Shown piece after piece: positions 46,180 to 58,985 of a stretch of 64,000 bases of DNA. The notes under the pieces were generated by a model that was given only the letters and a program-made list of their open reading frames with translations, did not search any database and had not been told where the DNA came from. Position numbers and translations under genes: made by a program. Source of the stretch: Anastatus disparis. Taxonomy: Eukaryota; Arthropoda; Insecta; Hymenoptera; Eupelmidae. Location: assembly GCA_017163975.1 (NCBI GenBank), contig JAFFSR010000031.1, positions 2,327,001 to 2,391,000 of the forward strand, in the 5' to 3' direction. Position 1 is the first letter of the stretch; every line of letters begins with the position of its first letter.

Positions 46180-47430
46180 TTTTGTGTATTTTTTTCTGTA
46201 GAACATATTGGTTCCATAAGTTTTACTTTAACTACCCTATGAAAGGGTCCAAAAAGCAGAAGAAATTTTCTGCTTTTTTTCAAAAATTTTCGCTGTATTT
46301 TTTTTTCAATAACAGGTTAATGCTCTCGCAAATGATTTTCCTGCAAATTTTAGAACAAATCTATCGAGTACTTTACGTAAAATAAAAAAAAAATAAAAAA
46401 AGAAAAATCAAAATTATTTTAAAAATCTTTAAAATTTTCTAAAATCGTAACTACCCTAAGAAAATTAGTTTTCAAAAGCTTTTCTCGTCAGGTGGAAAGA
46501 AAAAGGTCACAACTCAGACAAGAACTGAAAAAAGTACCAACTCGATTTTGCCTATTAAAAAGTTCTAACTGAACTTGGTAACAAAAATATTACAATTCGG
46601 CTTCGCCCATTTGAATTTAAATGGACGAAGCCGAATTGTAATCTTTTTGTTGCCAAGTTGAGTTAGTACTTTTTAATGGGCAAAATCAAGTTGTTACTTT
46701 TTTCAGCGCTTGTCTGAATTAAGACCGTTTTTTTCCCACCCAACGGTTTTCTTCAGACAACAGCGAATTGATTGCATAAAAATTTTGTTGAAAATCTATC
46801 GAATGATTTATGTAAAATAAAAGTTAAATAAAAATAGAAATTTTTTACAAAATTTTCAAAATGCTTTAAAATTAAAACTGCATTGAGAACATTAGTTTTT
46901 AAAAGCTTGTTTTCTTCAGACGGTAGCGAATAACTGACGAACAAATTTTGAAGCAAATTCATCGAATAATTTACGTAAAACAGAAGAAAAATAAAAAATA
47001 AAAAAAATAAAAAAATTTTTAATGCTCTAAAATTAAGACAACGTTATGAAAAGCAGTTCTCAGAAGTTTTTCTTCTTTTGACAATAGCAAAGAATTTCTA
47101 TGTAAATTTTTAAGCAAATTCATGGACTAGTTTGCGTAAAATACAAAAAATGAAAATCCAAAAAAAAATTTTTCTTCAAATGGCTAATAAAACTTACTCT
47201 AAGAAAACCAATTTTCAATAGATTTCCTCCACTCCTCCTCAGTTGGACGAAAAACTAAATTGCATGCAAAACTGGAATCAAATCCATCGAGTAGTTTTCG
47301 TGAAAAAATTAGCGTAACGAACACACACACACACACATATATATACAGACATTTTCTGAAAACCACTTTTTTCGACTCTCTAAGTTCAAATATGTATGAA
47401 TTCATGAAAAAATAGAAACAAATTTTTTTA
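46180..47430 (-). repeat. Dispersed repeat with about 160-bp tandem units, minus orientation
   Basis: Reverse copy of the interior of the 30,761-33,063 element: AAATCCATCGAGTAGTTTTC and an (AC)/(AT) run at 47,309-47,345, then units with TAAAATTAAAACTGC and TTTACGTAAAATA words back to about 46,300. A separate hairpin MITE interrupts it at 46,491. Confidence 0.75.
46491..46740. mobile_element. Hairpin MITE, 250 bp
   Basis: GGTGGAAAGAAAAAGGTC and, inverted, GGTGGGAAAAAAACGGTC bound long arms; the centre is CATTTGAATTTAAATGG (about 46,620). It interrupts the dispersed repeat. Confidence 0.88.
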
Positions 47431-47453
47431 TTGATGCAATGTTTTTTCTATGA

Positions 47454-47714
47454 GTAAGCATTACACCGAAAAATGTCAAAGAAAAAAATGTTCATTTTTA
47501 AGTGAAGAATATGTATATAAAATTTTATAGCTCGCGATAGATATTTTTTTTTACATTAGGAATATTTGTCGATTTTTATTAAAATCTAAAATTATAACAG
47601 GATTAAAAAGTGTAAAAACAAAATTTATATCGCAAGCTATAAAATTTCATATATTTATTCTTGAACTAAAAACGAAAATTTTGTTTCTTTGACATTGTTC
47701 AGTGTAATGCTTAC
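47454..47714. mobile_element. MITE with GTAAGCATTACACYGAA ends
   Basis: GTAAGCATTACACCGAAAAA at 47,454 is mirrored at the right end (TTCAGTGTAATGCTTAC). The arms contain TTTATAGCTCGCGATA / ATCGCAAGCTATAAA. Confidence 0.8.
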
Positions 47715-48930
47715 GGGATATGAGTAAATCCTCCATAAAGTTAAAATTTCACCTTCAATAAATTAGAAAAAAAAATTACGGTCACAAGTATAAACTAAAA
47801 TTTTTGACGTATTATAATGAAAGAAAAAAACCGTGTAACTCACTTTTAAGGATAGTTTTTTAAGGTATATCTAGGAAACTAGGTTATCAATGTAAATCCA
47901 AAAAATTTAATAGCTGAAAAAAATTCAATGATTTTCAGAATACTTGAAATAATACTTCAAAGCCAACTTAGAAATTCCATTGAGTACTATAAAATAGTAA
48001 ATTACAAAGTTCACTACAGAGAAAAGGTGCATAAAAGCTCAGGTTTTCATATTACAAGATAAAAACATTTTCAAAGATCAAATACGTTTTTTAATTCTAA
48101 TTTCAAAGTAACACAGAACCTTATCTACATTAGGCACATGTTTCTAATAAAGAAATTTCTGTTCGTCTTTCTCAATATTACCTTTTGATATAGTTTAAAA
48201 CGTCATCGTTAAATACTCTTTTTCACAGCATCATATTTTCCACAAGAGTAAATTATATAAATTTTTGATAACATTTTAATAACTATTCAAAAAGTACTTT
48301 TGTTAACAGGCACACGACCATGCTCTTGATTTCCCAAAAGTATGATATAGCTTTAGTGTCAATTTCAGATCAAAAGTACAATGATAATTTTTTTATAGCG
48401 ATAATTTATCATTTAACATGACCTGGTAACATTTAAAATTCCAGAAAAACATCTCTTTTCCCCATTCGCCATAAAATTACATATCTAATTCTAATCCAAA
48501 CTATAGCAAAATTACTTTCTGATATCTCAATAAATTATTAAACATTCGCTGAAAAGATGTGCTATCTCATATTTACAAATAATAACGCAGTAACATGAAT
48601 TTTAAAAGTATGGAAGATTTACTCATATAGCAGTTTGAAAAAAGCTAATTTTTTCAAAAAATCGTTATAACTTCTTAACAATTTGTCATAGCATAAAAAG
48701 CCAAACAGCGTTCACAAGAGGACTTAAAAAACTTTGATTTGAGAAGTATAGCGTTAACGTAGAATAATTTCCCTAGGATCGGTGTTGCGTTGCATCATAT
48801 TTCTACGAACGCAAAGTTCGTTAAAAACATTTTCTTAAAAACAGCTTTGCCGAAGGGCGCGCGGCCGGCACAGAGAGATAGCGTAACCCTTTCTTTTTCC
48901 AAATTCTAAAACGTTCAGAGTAGCTTTTTG
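47715..48930. other. AT-rich non-coding sequence
   Basis: No ORF, RNA gene or repeat structure recognised. A GC-rich word (GGGCGCGCGGCCGGC) occurs at about 48,856, just before the promoter-like site. Confidence 0.4.
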
Positions 48931-48936
48931 ACGAAG

Positions 48937-48981
48937 TATAAAAGTAGAGACACGCGTTCAGTTCAGTTCAGTTCAGAGTCA
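48937..48981 (+). promoter_or_regulatory. TATA box with initiator-like TCAGTT repeats
   Basis: TATAAAAG at 48,937-48,944 is followed, 21-31 bp downstream, by overlapping GTTCAGTTCAGTTCAG (TCAGTT is the arthropod initiator). This is a good Pol II core promoter layout. Any transcript would run straight into large foldback copy 2, which begins at 48,994, so it may be the promoter of the gene or element that copy 2 interrupted. Confidence 0.5.
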
Positions 48982-51900
48982 GCCGCCTAGTACCAGAGAT
49001 AAGTAGAGATTGCCAATGCCGTGTTAATAAAAAGTGCCGAATTTGATCATGACGATCCTTGCGGCGATTCTGGAACTATACGCGCAAAGCCCCTCCACAT
49101 CTACACGCGCGTAGAGAAGCAAGCGAGAGGGGAGGAGACAAACACACGAAGCACGCGGCTTCCAGTGGCGTAGGTAATCTTACGGCAAACTCGCTTTAAC
49201 TCATTTTCGCCGCGATACGTTATAGCTTTATTTAAATGTGATTAACCGTCCCGAAAATTTGTTGAATAATTACAAATTTTTATTTTAAACATAAATATAT
49301 TTTTCAGTAATAAAAATCGTTAAGGTATAATCAAACAAATAATAATAAATAAAATCTTTTGGGGGTCGATGAACATATGTAACTTTTTACCCTGTTCAAT
49401 TAATGTATGCGGTGGCTGTGGTCACTAAGTCTTTACGCACCCCGCTGATACTCTAATTTTGCAAAGTTCAAACCCGATGTTCCACCTATTTTTTATTTTT
49501 TTTATGTTTTACTTTTAAATATTATATATTTTTATAATCCATTTTTATAGCGGAAAAAATGAAATAAAAATTTATTTAACACCTTAAATTCTATTTTATT
49601 TCAAAAATAAAAAAAAAAAATATTTACAGATAGGGATAGAAAAAAGTTTTGATGTCAATATTACATGGAAATATAACTTATATCAATATGAAATCAAAAC
49701 GTAGCTAGTTCTGTAATTTTTTCCTGCTAAATAATAAACATTAAAGATTGAAAAAAATTATCATAAATTATAGTTGTTTTTTATTCTCACTCAAATGCGA
49801 ATAATAAAACGTTTTTTGTTCTTTAAAAAAAGGTCCTTTTCTAAATTTATATAAATGTATGACATTTATAACTCATTTAATAAAAATAGAAAATAAATAT
49901 AAATAAATCTAATTTCAATTTAGAAAAGTAAAAAGAACCTTTTCTAAATTTATTTAAATGTATGACATTTACAAATTAAAAACTTTATATTTTAAATAAA
50001 AATTACATTGAATATCATTAATATTTTTAAAAATTGGACTTTTTCTTCTTTCTTTTATTAGATATCATATTTTTATAATATCATTAATTTTTATTTCCAA
50101 AACAAAAAAATTGATAATTCTCTTTAACGAACGTAATAATTCTCAGTTTTTACTAAACAAAATTTTGACTAAACTTTGAATAGTTGAATTATTTTTGTCC
50201 GTTAAAAAGTGACATTTTCTAAAGTTATATAGGGGCATGATAACATTATTTTTAATTAATTTTTAAAAAATAACATTTTATTTAAACAGTTAAAAAATTT
50301 AAAAGACGAAAAATCGCAATTTTTCAAAAATTACATAAACGCTTTTAAAATTTAAGTTACACAGAGATTAATTATTTAAGAAAAATTGAAAATTCTTTCA
50401 GAAAAATAACTATTTTGCATCTTATCCAACTGCTCGTTAATTACAATTTCGTAATAAAATTACTTTAAATAATTTAAGATGGCATGCAAATTAGTATTTT
50501 AATAATAAAGAGCTGAACGGTTCTTCAAGCTGAAATTATATGGATTTTAAATGAACACATAATACTGATTTTATTAATTAGCAGTTTATTGAGACCCAAA
50601 GCGATCATACTTTAGATGAAATTATCTTAAAGAAATTATCGACGAGGCTATTTGAAAATTTACAGTAATAACATATGAAATAAAAACTCATTTAAAGTTT
50701 CAAAAGATATCCGCCTTTTTAATAAACAACAAATTATAGCTGATGGAGGAGCTATCTGACTATTAACAAAATGTATTTGATTTTTAAATCTTTGAAACTT
50801 TATGAGAAAAATATTGAGAATGACAGATAAAGGGAAACATCTCTTCCAATTAAAAAATATTAAAGAATTATGAAATGTATCTTAAAAAATCAATTTCGAA
50901 TTGTTTATTATATGTTTGAATGGTTTATTATGGTTATGTAAATTAAATATTTTCATTATTATATTTTTTATTGATTTAACAAAAATTTAACTTAAAATAA
51001 ATAAAAGAATAAATGAAAGAATTAAGGAATGTGCTTTGATGAAGCATATTCTTTAAAAAGTGTTGTCAACTTCTTTAAAGCGCATAAAAATCACGCTAAA
51101 TACCATTGCTGAAAAACATTTATTAAAAAAATTGTTTAATTTTTATAATTACAAAAAAATTTAATTATAATACTGCTTATAAATTTGCTATGTGTTATCG
51201 AACTAAATGAAAATCTAAAAAAAACTTGATGCAAAAAAATTATCGTATATTTAGAAAGAAATATCGTAAGAAAATCCAAAAAAGTAGGTATTTTAAAGTA
51301 TTCACTAAAAAGAATGCATTACAATTTTTTCAAAGCTTCTTATCATATTATAAAGTTAACTGAAAAATAAAATGTATTCATTTAATTTTTTAAAGATGGA
51401 TTTGTTTATTACTTTTCAAGTATGATTTAATAAAATTCGAAAATGATATATTTTATAGTATTGCACTGTTTTGTATAGTTTGTGAAAATTATTTTCATTG
51501 GAAATCGTATCACATAAGTACGTAAACTTAACGTAAAATTTTTATATGATTTGAAACAAAAAAAATTTTTGTCAAATTTACATCAAATATATGTACTTCA
51601 TTATTCAAATTATCTCATTACATAGAGTTATACATTTCATTATTAAAAAAATTTATATTCTTTATAAATTTTTTTATTGAAATTTTCATCTTAAAAAACT
51701 TTTTTGAAGTAGACGAATTTTAATCCAAGCCGTCAATATGTAAAAAAAATAATTTATTGATGATTTTATTATTTAAACAGTTTTAAATGTATGTGGTAAA
51801 CGTTATTTTGTTGTATTTTTTTAAATAAAACGTTAATTATATTGATATTGCACCTAAACATTTACTTAATTTGAAATTTTTCCAATACTACAAATTTTTG

Positions 51901-53627
51901 TTAGCAAATATAATACCAAAAAAAAACTTTTGAAAATTTAAACTCAAAGTTCATTTAAAGTACTTGTAATAATTAATTAGGCAATTATATCTTGAGTATA
52001 AATATTTTTTTCATACTTAAATAACTAATGATCAAAGCCTACTCATAAGGAGAGAGCATCTCCACATGCGAGAAACAAATTCGGTTAAAACTACAAGATA
52101 TGATTTGGTGATGAAAAAAATTAACCCGTATTTTTTCTTTTGCTTAGATTTCAGAGACAATGTTATATACATTTTTCAATAATATAATGAAAAGAAGTTG
52201 TCGTAAGAACTTGAATGATCGGACAACTAAAAATCTTACAGAAAAATGTATTAAATATTTAAAAAGTACAAATTAAATACTTTAATTGAAGCCTTTTTAG
52301 CTTAAAAAAGCTCAATGTGGTTAAAAAGTTATGCTTAATTAAAAATTATTACATGTTAGTTAATAGTTTTAGCATATAATATTTGATAAATTTTTTACTC
52401 TATTTCACTTGTATATTTTGATCGTTCGTAACTTTTAAACTGCATAACCTTTTTTGATGCAATACAGCTTAAATTAATATATTTAAGTACTTTCTTTGAT
52501 CTATCACACATTTTCTAGTAAGAATTTTAGCTATTGGCTATTCAAGTCCCGATAAGCGTTTCTTTTCACTATATTTTTTATGAAATATCGGTATTTTTAT
52601 ATCCGGAACCTTTTTTTATTCCATTTTTTTCATAAAAAATCAGATTCTTTAGTTTGAACCAAATTCCGAAGATAGGGACCTTTCTTCTCCTTGTTCATTT
52701 GAAAATTTTTCATTCAAATTAAATTTCGTTATTCTTTTTGTAAGATTTTTGTGAACTTAATTTAAACTTTACATAATGTTTATTCAAAAAATATATTATC
52801 CCTTTCGTTAAAAAATGCCAAATTCTGAACTTTATTCAAGAACATTTATTTATTTTATGCTATTTTAAATTTATTATTAATGTCTTCAACATTTTTATTC
52901 CATTATTATGTTTTAATACTTTCTATTTAACATTTTCTATTATGAAACATGTTTCTCATAAGGTTTTAAACAATTTTTAAATTACATACCCTCTTAAAGT
53001 ACATTATTAATTTATTTATGTTTAGAGTTTAATTGATATTTTATAAATTCTTATTAAATGTTATGCACAAATTTATTTGATCTATTTATAAATTATATTT
53101 ATAAATGTTGTATAACTATATTATATTTATAAACGTATTATCTTTAAAATATATAAAATACAATAATGTTTTTATTACTTCATAAAAATCAAAATAAATG
53201 AGCTTTGGCTACAATTATAAAAGAAAATCTGTCAGAATAATCAATTCCACAAATCACTTATATAAAATAGATCTATAAAATAAAGAATTTAAAAAGAGAA
53301 GATTAAATAAATATCAAATAAAAATTTTCATTACATTCAAATTAAGAAAATAATCTATATTTAAAAAAAAACGTTTTTAAAATTTTTATTGCTAATATTT
53401 CTTATTAAAAAAAATTTTTAATAAAAAATTAATATTTATTTTAATTAATAATAAAAATTAATCCAAATTCTGTAGTTAACAGCGTTTAGGGATTTTGAAA
53501 AAACTTTAAATTTTTTATACTAACGATGCAAAGAACAGTAAGTCTGAATTAAAAATTGTATGTTTAAAAAAGCGTTAATTAGCACATGCTGAGAAAATGC
53601 TTGCAGTTAAAAGTTATTTTATTTTAA

Positions 53628-53787
53628 CCCCCCTGCGTTTCAATTATCCCTGACGAAATCATTTCCAAATGGACGAATTTTTTCGCAAGTGATTTTATGC
53701 CCTTACTTTTGGACGAGTATACTCGTCAAGGTGCATACCACGACAGTTTCGTTTGGACGAGTATACTCGGGACAGTACGCAGGGGGG
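53628..53787. mobile_element. piggyBac-like MITE, 160 bp
   Basis: TTAA (53,624-53,627 and 53,788-53,791) flanks CCCCCCTGCGT and its mirror ACGCAGGGGGG. Inside, GGACGAGTATACTCG occurs twice. Copy 1 has the empty site (TTTAAACGGCTGTA in reverse at about 20,876), which proves insertion with TTAA duplication. The 62-codon frame at 53,697 is chance. Confidence 0.9.
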
Positions 53788-54208
53788 TTAAACAGCTGTA
53801 TTGTAGGTCAATATTTTTTGTCAAAAATGTTTCTTATTGTATTGTAACAAATTTTAGTTGTAAGCATATTATTAATTTTTTTTAATAAAAAAAGCCAAAG
53901 CATAAGATTTCAACTTGGAAAAATTTTTAATTGTGGCAAGGTACCCTAAAACTTAGCCAACACATCAGCTATTGTAAGTTATTTATTTAAACCAAATAAC
54001 ATTTTTATCGCTTTCTCGCCCCGAACTTAATTTTTTTTAATTATCTTAACAGTTTTCATTATTAAATAACAAAATTAATAAAATGAGCATTTTAAAGATA
54101 AACACGTTGCATACTGCACATCGTTTTTATGATTAAATTATTTTTATTTGAATAATAAATTTCTTCATTGTTTTTTGGAATATTGTATCTAAATACATTT
54201 TTTATGAT

Positions 54209-55340
54209 TGTAACGAGGATAGCAAATTATACATATACTGTATGTCAGTATACTTCTGTCTCTCTCCTCGTTGTGAGTCGCACAGCCTATTGTAAGCTTT
54301 TATGCTTACTTTATGTGTATAAGAGTGAGACAGAGAGTGGATATTTCATCGTCTTACGTGGCTGACGGTTAGCCAAGGCGCGTGCAAGACATGACGAGGA
54401 GACTCGAACTGGATACGAGAGCGAACGCGTCGTGAAGCCGGTTGGCCGCCATGAATTCTCTTGCTGTGCGTGCTTGAGCATCCGTTAGTATTTTGTTGAA
54501 TAGAAAATCGCCATCTTGTAAGGATTGCACTGTGCTAGACAATCATCAGTATCTAGCTATTTGCTGCATTCGACAAAATTCTTCTCGAGAACTTTTCAAG
54601 GGACACGAGTGAGACAGAAAGCTGCACCGTGTGCATCCGGTGCCGCATCGAATAGACCTCGCAGGTGATCCATAGGTGAAGAGAAGCTCTGACCTAGACG
54701 TCGGCATAAAATGTAAGTCTGCAGACTTTAACGTGTCTTAGTTTTCTTTTTGTATTGCTTTGCGAACTTGCGGCGTAAGAGACTGTCGTCCGCGTCGATG
54801 CGTTGCGTTGTAGGTTAGGTTAGGCCTTATTTTCTTTATTTACCAAGAATGTGTAATTCTACTTTTAATACGTCATTATTTATTTTATATATCTACTTTT
54901 CATTGTATTAAATTCTAATAAGTTGATTAAATAAAGTAAAGTAAAATCAAGGTTGAATTTAATTATTAAGTAGAGTATGATCTTATTTCCTTGCTAATTA
55001 TATATCATCTTATTTCCGTGTCACAAATAAAATTGAATACATTCTTTCTTAATCAACGGTATTTAATAGAGTTCTCGGGTACACGCCGTGGGTTTCGTCG
55101 TATCAGACGTCCGGGAGGCAGAGCTTCAAAGTGAAGTTCTGCAAAAGTATTAAATATTGTTTAACTGGTTTTCTTTGTCAGAAATAGATAGACGAAGTAG
55201 ATCGGCGATATTGAATTATGCTGATCGACTATAAACCGAAAGTCAGTTATTTAACGGTAAGTGCACGTGTACTTAAAGAGAGTACACGTGAAACCCACAA
55301 ATATATTTAATTTGTTTATTTGAATATATTTACCGTTACA
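54209..55340. mobile_element. Solo LTR, 1,132 bp
   Basis: Starts TGTAACGAGG and ends ACCGTTACA (7-bp inverted ends, TG...CA), flanked by the 4-bp duplication TGAT (54,205-54,208 and 55,341-55,344). Copy 1 has the uninterrupted sequence (about 13,690, reverse). A TATAAG word at about 54,318 and AATAAA at 54,930 fit an LTR. Length and 4-bp duplication suggest Gypsy or BEL/Pao; no internal region remains, so recombination between LTRs removed it. Confidence 0.88.
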
Positions 55341-57304
55341 TGATATAATAAAGTATTCGCGCATTTTATTTCATTTATCCCAAATAACAGTAAAAAATAT
55401 ACTTTAAAAAGATATAATAAACGTCAAAACATAAAAAAATATATATTTAATAAATAAATTGCTATTTTTAAAAATTAACAACATAGATAAAATTTTTTCC
55501 TAATTAGTTTTCAAACTGAAAAAAATTTTAATTCTTTTTATAACATAGTTCAAAGTTTGAAATCATTGTAATAATTAAAAAAAAACATTGAAATCTATTT
55601 TTTTAATTTTTGGAAATGTTAAAATTCTATGTAAAATTTTTAAAAATAAAATAGAATTTAAAGTCATTTTCATTTAAAACACGCTTTCGCGAAATTTGCA
55701 AGGTTTCGTAAAGTTTCATTTTTCCTAAATCAAATTATCGACATTATAAATTTATATTAGCTTAATTCAATAATAAGACATTTAAAACCTGATATCAAGA
55801 TATTTGCTACTATACTACTATATTAGTGATATTAAAAAGGATATACTTTTAATAAAAGCATTTCTTCATTCTTTATGTGTCTAAAATAAAATGATGTTTA
55901 TCAACATTTTATGTTGAATTTTCATTAAATGAATTAAAAATAATGTTATCATGCTCCTGTACAAGTTTAGAAAATGCCAGTTTTTGAGAGACTAAAAGAA
56001 TTAAGCTATTTAAAATGTGAAAATTTTATTTATTATGTCTTGTGAGAACTTAAATTATTATGTTTGTTAAATCAATTTTTTTGTTTTGAAAATAATAATT
56101 GATAATATTATAAAAATATATTTAATAAAAGAAAGAAGAAAAGTCCAATTTTTTAAACATTAATGATATTCAATGTAATTTTTATTTAAAATGCACTTTA
56201 ATGAAGTTTAAATTCGTAAAATTATTTATTTTTTCAAATACATTTATTATTTTACTTTTCTCAAATTAAATTAGATTTATTAATATTTATTTTCTATTTT
56301 TTATTTTTATTAAATGAGTTAAAAATGTCTTTTTGTACTACTCTAAATTGAAATTGGATTTATTCATATTTATTTTCTATTTTTATTAAATTAGTTAAAA
56401 ATGTCATACATTTATATCATTTTAGAAAAGGTCCTTTTTTAAAAGAACAAAAAAGGTTTTATTATTCACAATTGAGCAAGAATGAAAAACAACTATAATT
56501 TATAATAATTTTTTTTAATCTTTAATATTTTTTATTTGGCAGGAAAAAATTACAGAACTAGCTACGTTTTTATGTCATTTTGATATAAATTATATATCCA
56601 TGTAATATTGACATTAAAAATTTTTTCCATCCCTATCCGTAAATATATTTTTTTATATTTTTGAAATAAAATAGAATTTAAGGTGTTAAATAGATTTTTT
56701 ATTTTATCTTTTCTGCTATAAAAATTGATTATAAAAATATATAATATTTAAAAATAAAAAAAAAAATAGGTGGAACATCGGGTTTGAACTTGGCAAAATT
56801 AGAGTAACAGCGAGGTGCGTAAAAACTTAGTGACCACAGCTACCGCATACATTAGTAGAACAGGGTAAAAAGTTACATATGTTCATCTCCTCCCAAAAGA
56901 TTTTATTTATTATTATTTGTTTAATTATACCTTAACGATTATTATTATTAAAAATGTATTTATGTTTCAAATAAAAATATGTGATTAATGAACGAATTTT
57001 CGGGACGATTAATCACATTTAAATAAAGTTATAACGTACGGCGGCGAAAACGAACTAAAGCGAGTGTACCGTAAGTTTACCTACGCCACTGGAAGTCGCG
57101 TGTTTCGTGTGTTTGTCTCCTCCCCTCTCGCTTGCTTCTCTACGTGCGTGTAGACGTGGAGGGGCTTTGCGCGTATAGTTCGGGCATTTGTCCATGTGGC
57201 GGCACTAGTTTACATTGAATTTTAACGGGCACGCTCTCGCCTATGCTCATTGGCGATCTCTACTAATCTCTGCTAGTACGCAATATCTCTCTCTGCCGAC
57301 CGAG

Positions 57305-57482
57305 CAGTGATGGATTTCGAAGATGCTTATATGATATCCAACAGCCAACTTCAGAGTATATACTACAGAATAATATATTTTGCTTATACTCTAATTCTAC
57401 GGTATACTCTGAAGTTGGCTAAAGGATATCCTAATATATAGATATACATAAATGTATAAAGCATCCTCGTAATCCATCACTG
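57305..57482. mobile_element. hAT-type MITE, 178 bp
   Basis: CAGTGATGGATTTCGAAGAT and its mirror (ending CCATCACTG) are flanked by a perfect 8-bp duplication CGACCGAG (57,297-57,304 and 57,483-57,490). The arms include CAACTTCAGAGTATA. Lies just outside copy 2. Confidence 0.93.
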
Positions 57483-57490
57483 CGACCGAG

Positions 57491-57987
57491 CGCCACTTAA
57501 GCTTAACACAGCAATTAACAATTCTTGCTCTTGTACTAAAGAGCTGATCCGCAGTCGATCACATTTGTTCTCTAACGAACACACACACACACACACACAC
57601 ATCATATAAAACAAAGTCGTGCGCGTACGCATTAACGACTTTCTAAGTCACCAAAGCCGACAACGTCTTCACGTTCGTTGCAATTCACACTAAACACATA
57701 AAATCACAAATTTACAGGCTTGTACTTGCGAGCGTTAATATTTGTGCGTAATTTCTTCATTTAATCTCAAATTGTAATTCAGTGCAGTGTAAAATTTAAT
57801 AAAAGGGTTTTTTCATGCCTTTAAGGCTTTTTCCCTCAAAATAAATCAAATCATTTCAACCTTTCCTTTCATCATATTGCAGTGAAATCATTTAAAGCTT
57901 AATTTCAAATTGTGCAATAAATCTTAAATTCTAATAGTGTTGTGTTAGTAAATTAATTGTAAAATCTTAATAGTAAAATTTGGTTTC
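57491..57987. other. Non-coding sequence with an (AC)n run
   Basis: (AC)n at 57,579-57,601. The stretch 57,500-57,720 is less AT-rich than its surroundings (GCGCGTACGC, CCGACAACGTCTTCACG) and could be an untranslated exon or retroelement leader; no frame supports a protein. Confidence 0.35.
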
Positions 57988-57991
57988 TTAA

Positions 57992-58372
57992 GAAGGGGCC
58001 GAACTATCTGTCTTTGTCTAATAGCGTTTTCCATCATTTATGTAAACACTATCCGGTATAACAAGAAAAAAATAGCAGCCCCCGCTAGATATTAGTATAA
58101 TTAGTAAATTTTATAATAACAACCAAATTTTTTCACTGCGTAGTTTTTGACTAATTAGAGACCTACTAGCAACCTAGAATATAACCTATCTTTTTTGGTA
58201 GGTCTCTAATTATTCAAAAACTACGCAGTGAAAAAATTCGGTTGTTATTACAAAATTTACTTATTATACTAATATCTAGCGAGGGCTGCTATTTTTTTCT
58301 TGTTATACCGGATAGTGTTTACATAAATGATGGAAAACGCTATTAGACAAAGACAGATAGTTCGGCCCATTC
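57992..58372. mobile_element. TTAA-flanked foldback MITE, 381 bp
   Basis: TTAA at 57,988-57,991 and 58,373-58,376; ends GAAGGGGCCGAACTATCTGT and, inverted, GAATGGGCCGAACTATCTGT. The arms are almost identical through GTAGTTTTTGA and GGTAGGTCTCTAATTA. Subterminal TCTTTGTCTAATAGCG relates it to the other three TTAA MITEs. Confidence 0.93.
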
Positions 58373-58376
58373 TTAA

Positions 58377-58985
58377 CAAGTAAACTCAAGGTCGAATTCT
58401 TTAAAATTAAATAGTTTGTGTCTTTGTAAAAATAAAATAAATTTTGGTAGTTTATGTTCTTGAAGATTAAAATCAGTAAAATTTAGATTTGCTAGAAAAG
58501 GGGGAAATAATTGTGTTGGTGCTAATAGGATGAATTCAGATAAAAATTAAATTCACAGCAAAATTTTCACGTTCAAATAAGTTAAAAGAAATTTCACATT
58601 TTGATGTAGTCGTCGCGTCGCTACAATCGGCCTAAGGTTAAACATAGGCAAAAAAATGTTTCGAAATTCTTTCTTTTAGCTCTATGAATATAGTTAAAAA
58701 TTTATATTCTTGAATCAAACCATTAGCATTTGAAAGAGCTCCAATAAACCTCTCAAACTCATCTTTTCAAAATTTTTTTATACGCTTTCCAACAAAACTG
58801 TAAAATTTTTTATATTTTACCACGACTGATTAGGGTGGGCCACTTCGTATGAGCGGGAATGTATATATCATTGTTTGCGTACACGTTTTTATTCTATGTA
58901 ATTTTCTGCAATCAATTAAACTTCAAAAAATTGTTTTTATTAATTAATCAATTATAAAATACAATTAATCTATTATCTATTCATT
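58377..58985. other. AT-rich spacer
   Basis: Nothing recognised except the dispersed flank word GAGCGGGAATGTATATATC (about 58,852), shared with 30,738. Confidence 0.35.

Larger units (their letters stand above)
48994..57272 (-). mobile_element. Large foldback transposon, copy 2 (opposite orientation to copy 1)
   Basis: Begins CAGAGATAAGTAGAGATTGC and ends with the mirror of CAGAGATTAGTAGAGATCGC, flanked by the 7-bp duplication CTAGTAC (48,987-48,993 and 57,273-57,279). Its left end equals the right end of copy 1 and vice versa. Arms are about 48,994-50,890 and 55,360-57,272. The core lacks the smaller foldbacks and the hAT of copy 1 but has a solo LTR and a piggyBac-like MITE. Without those inserts it is about 7 kb. 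No transposase gene. Confidence 0.88.
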
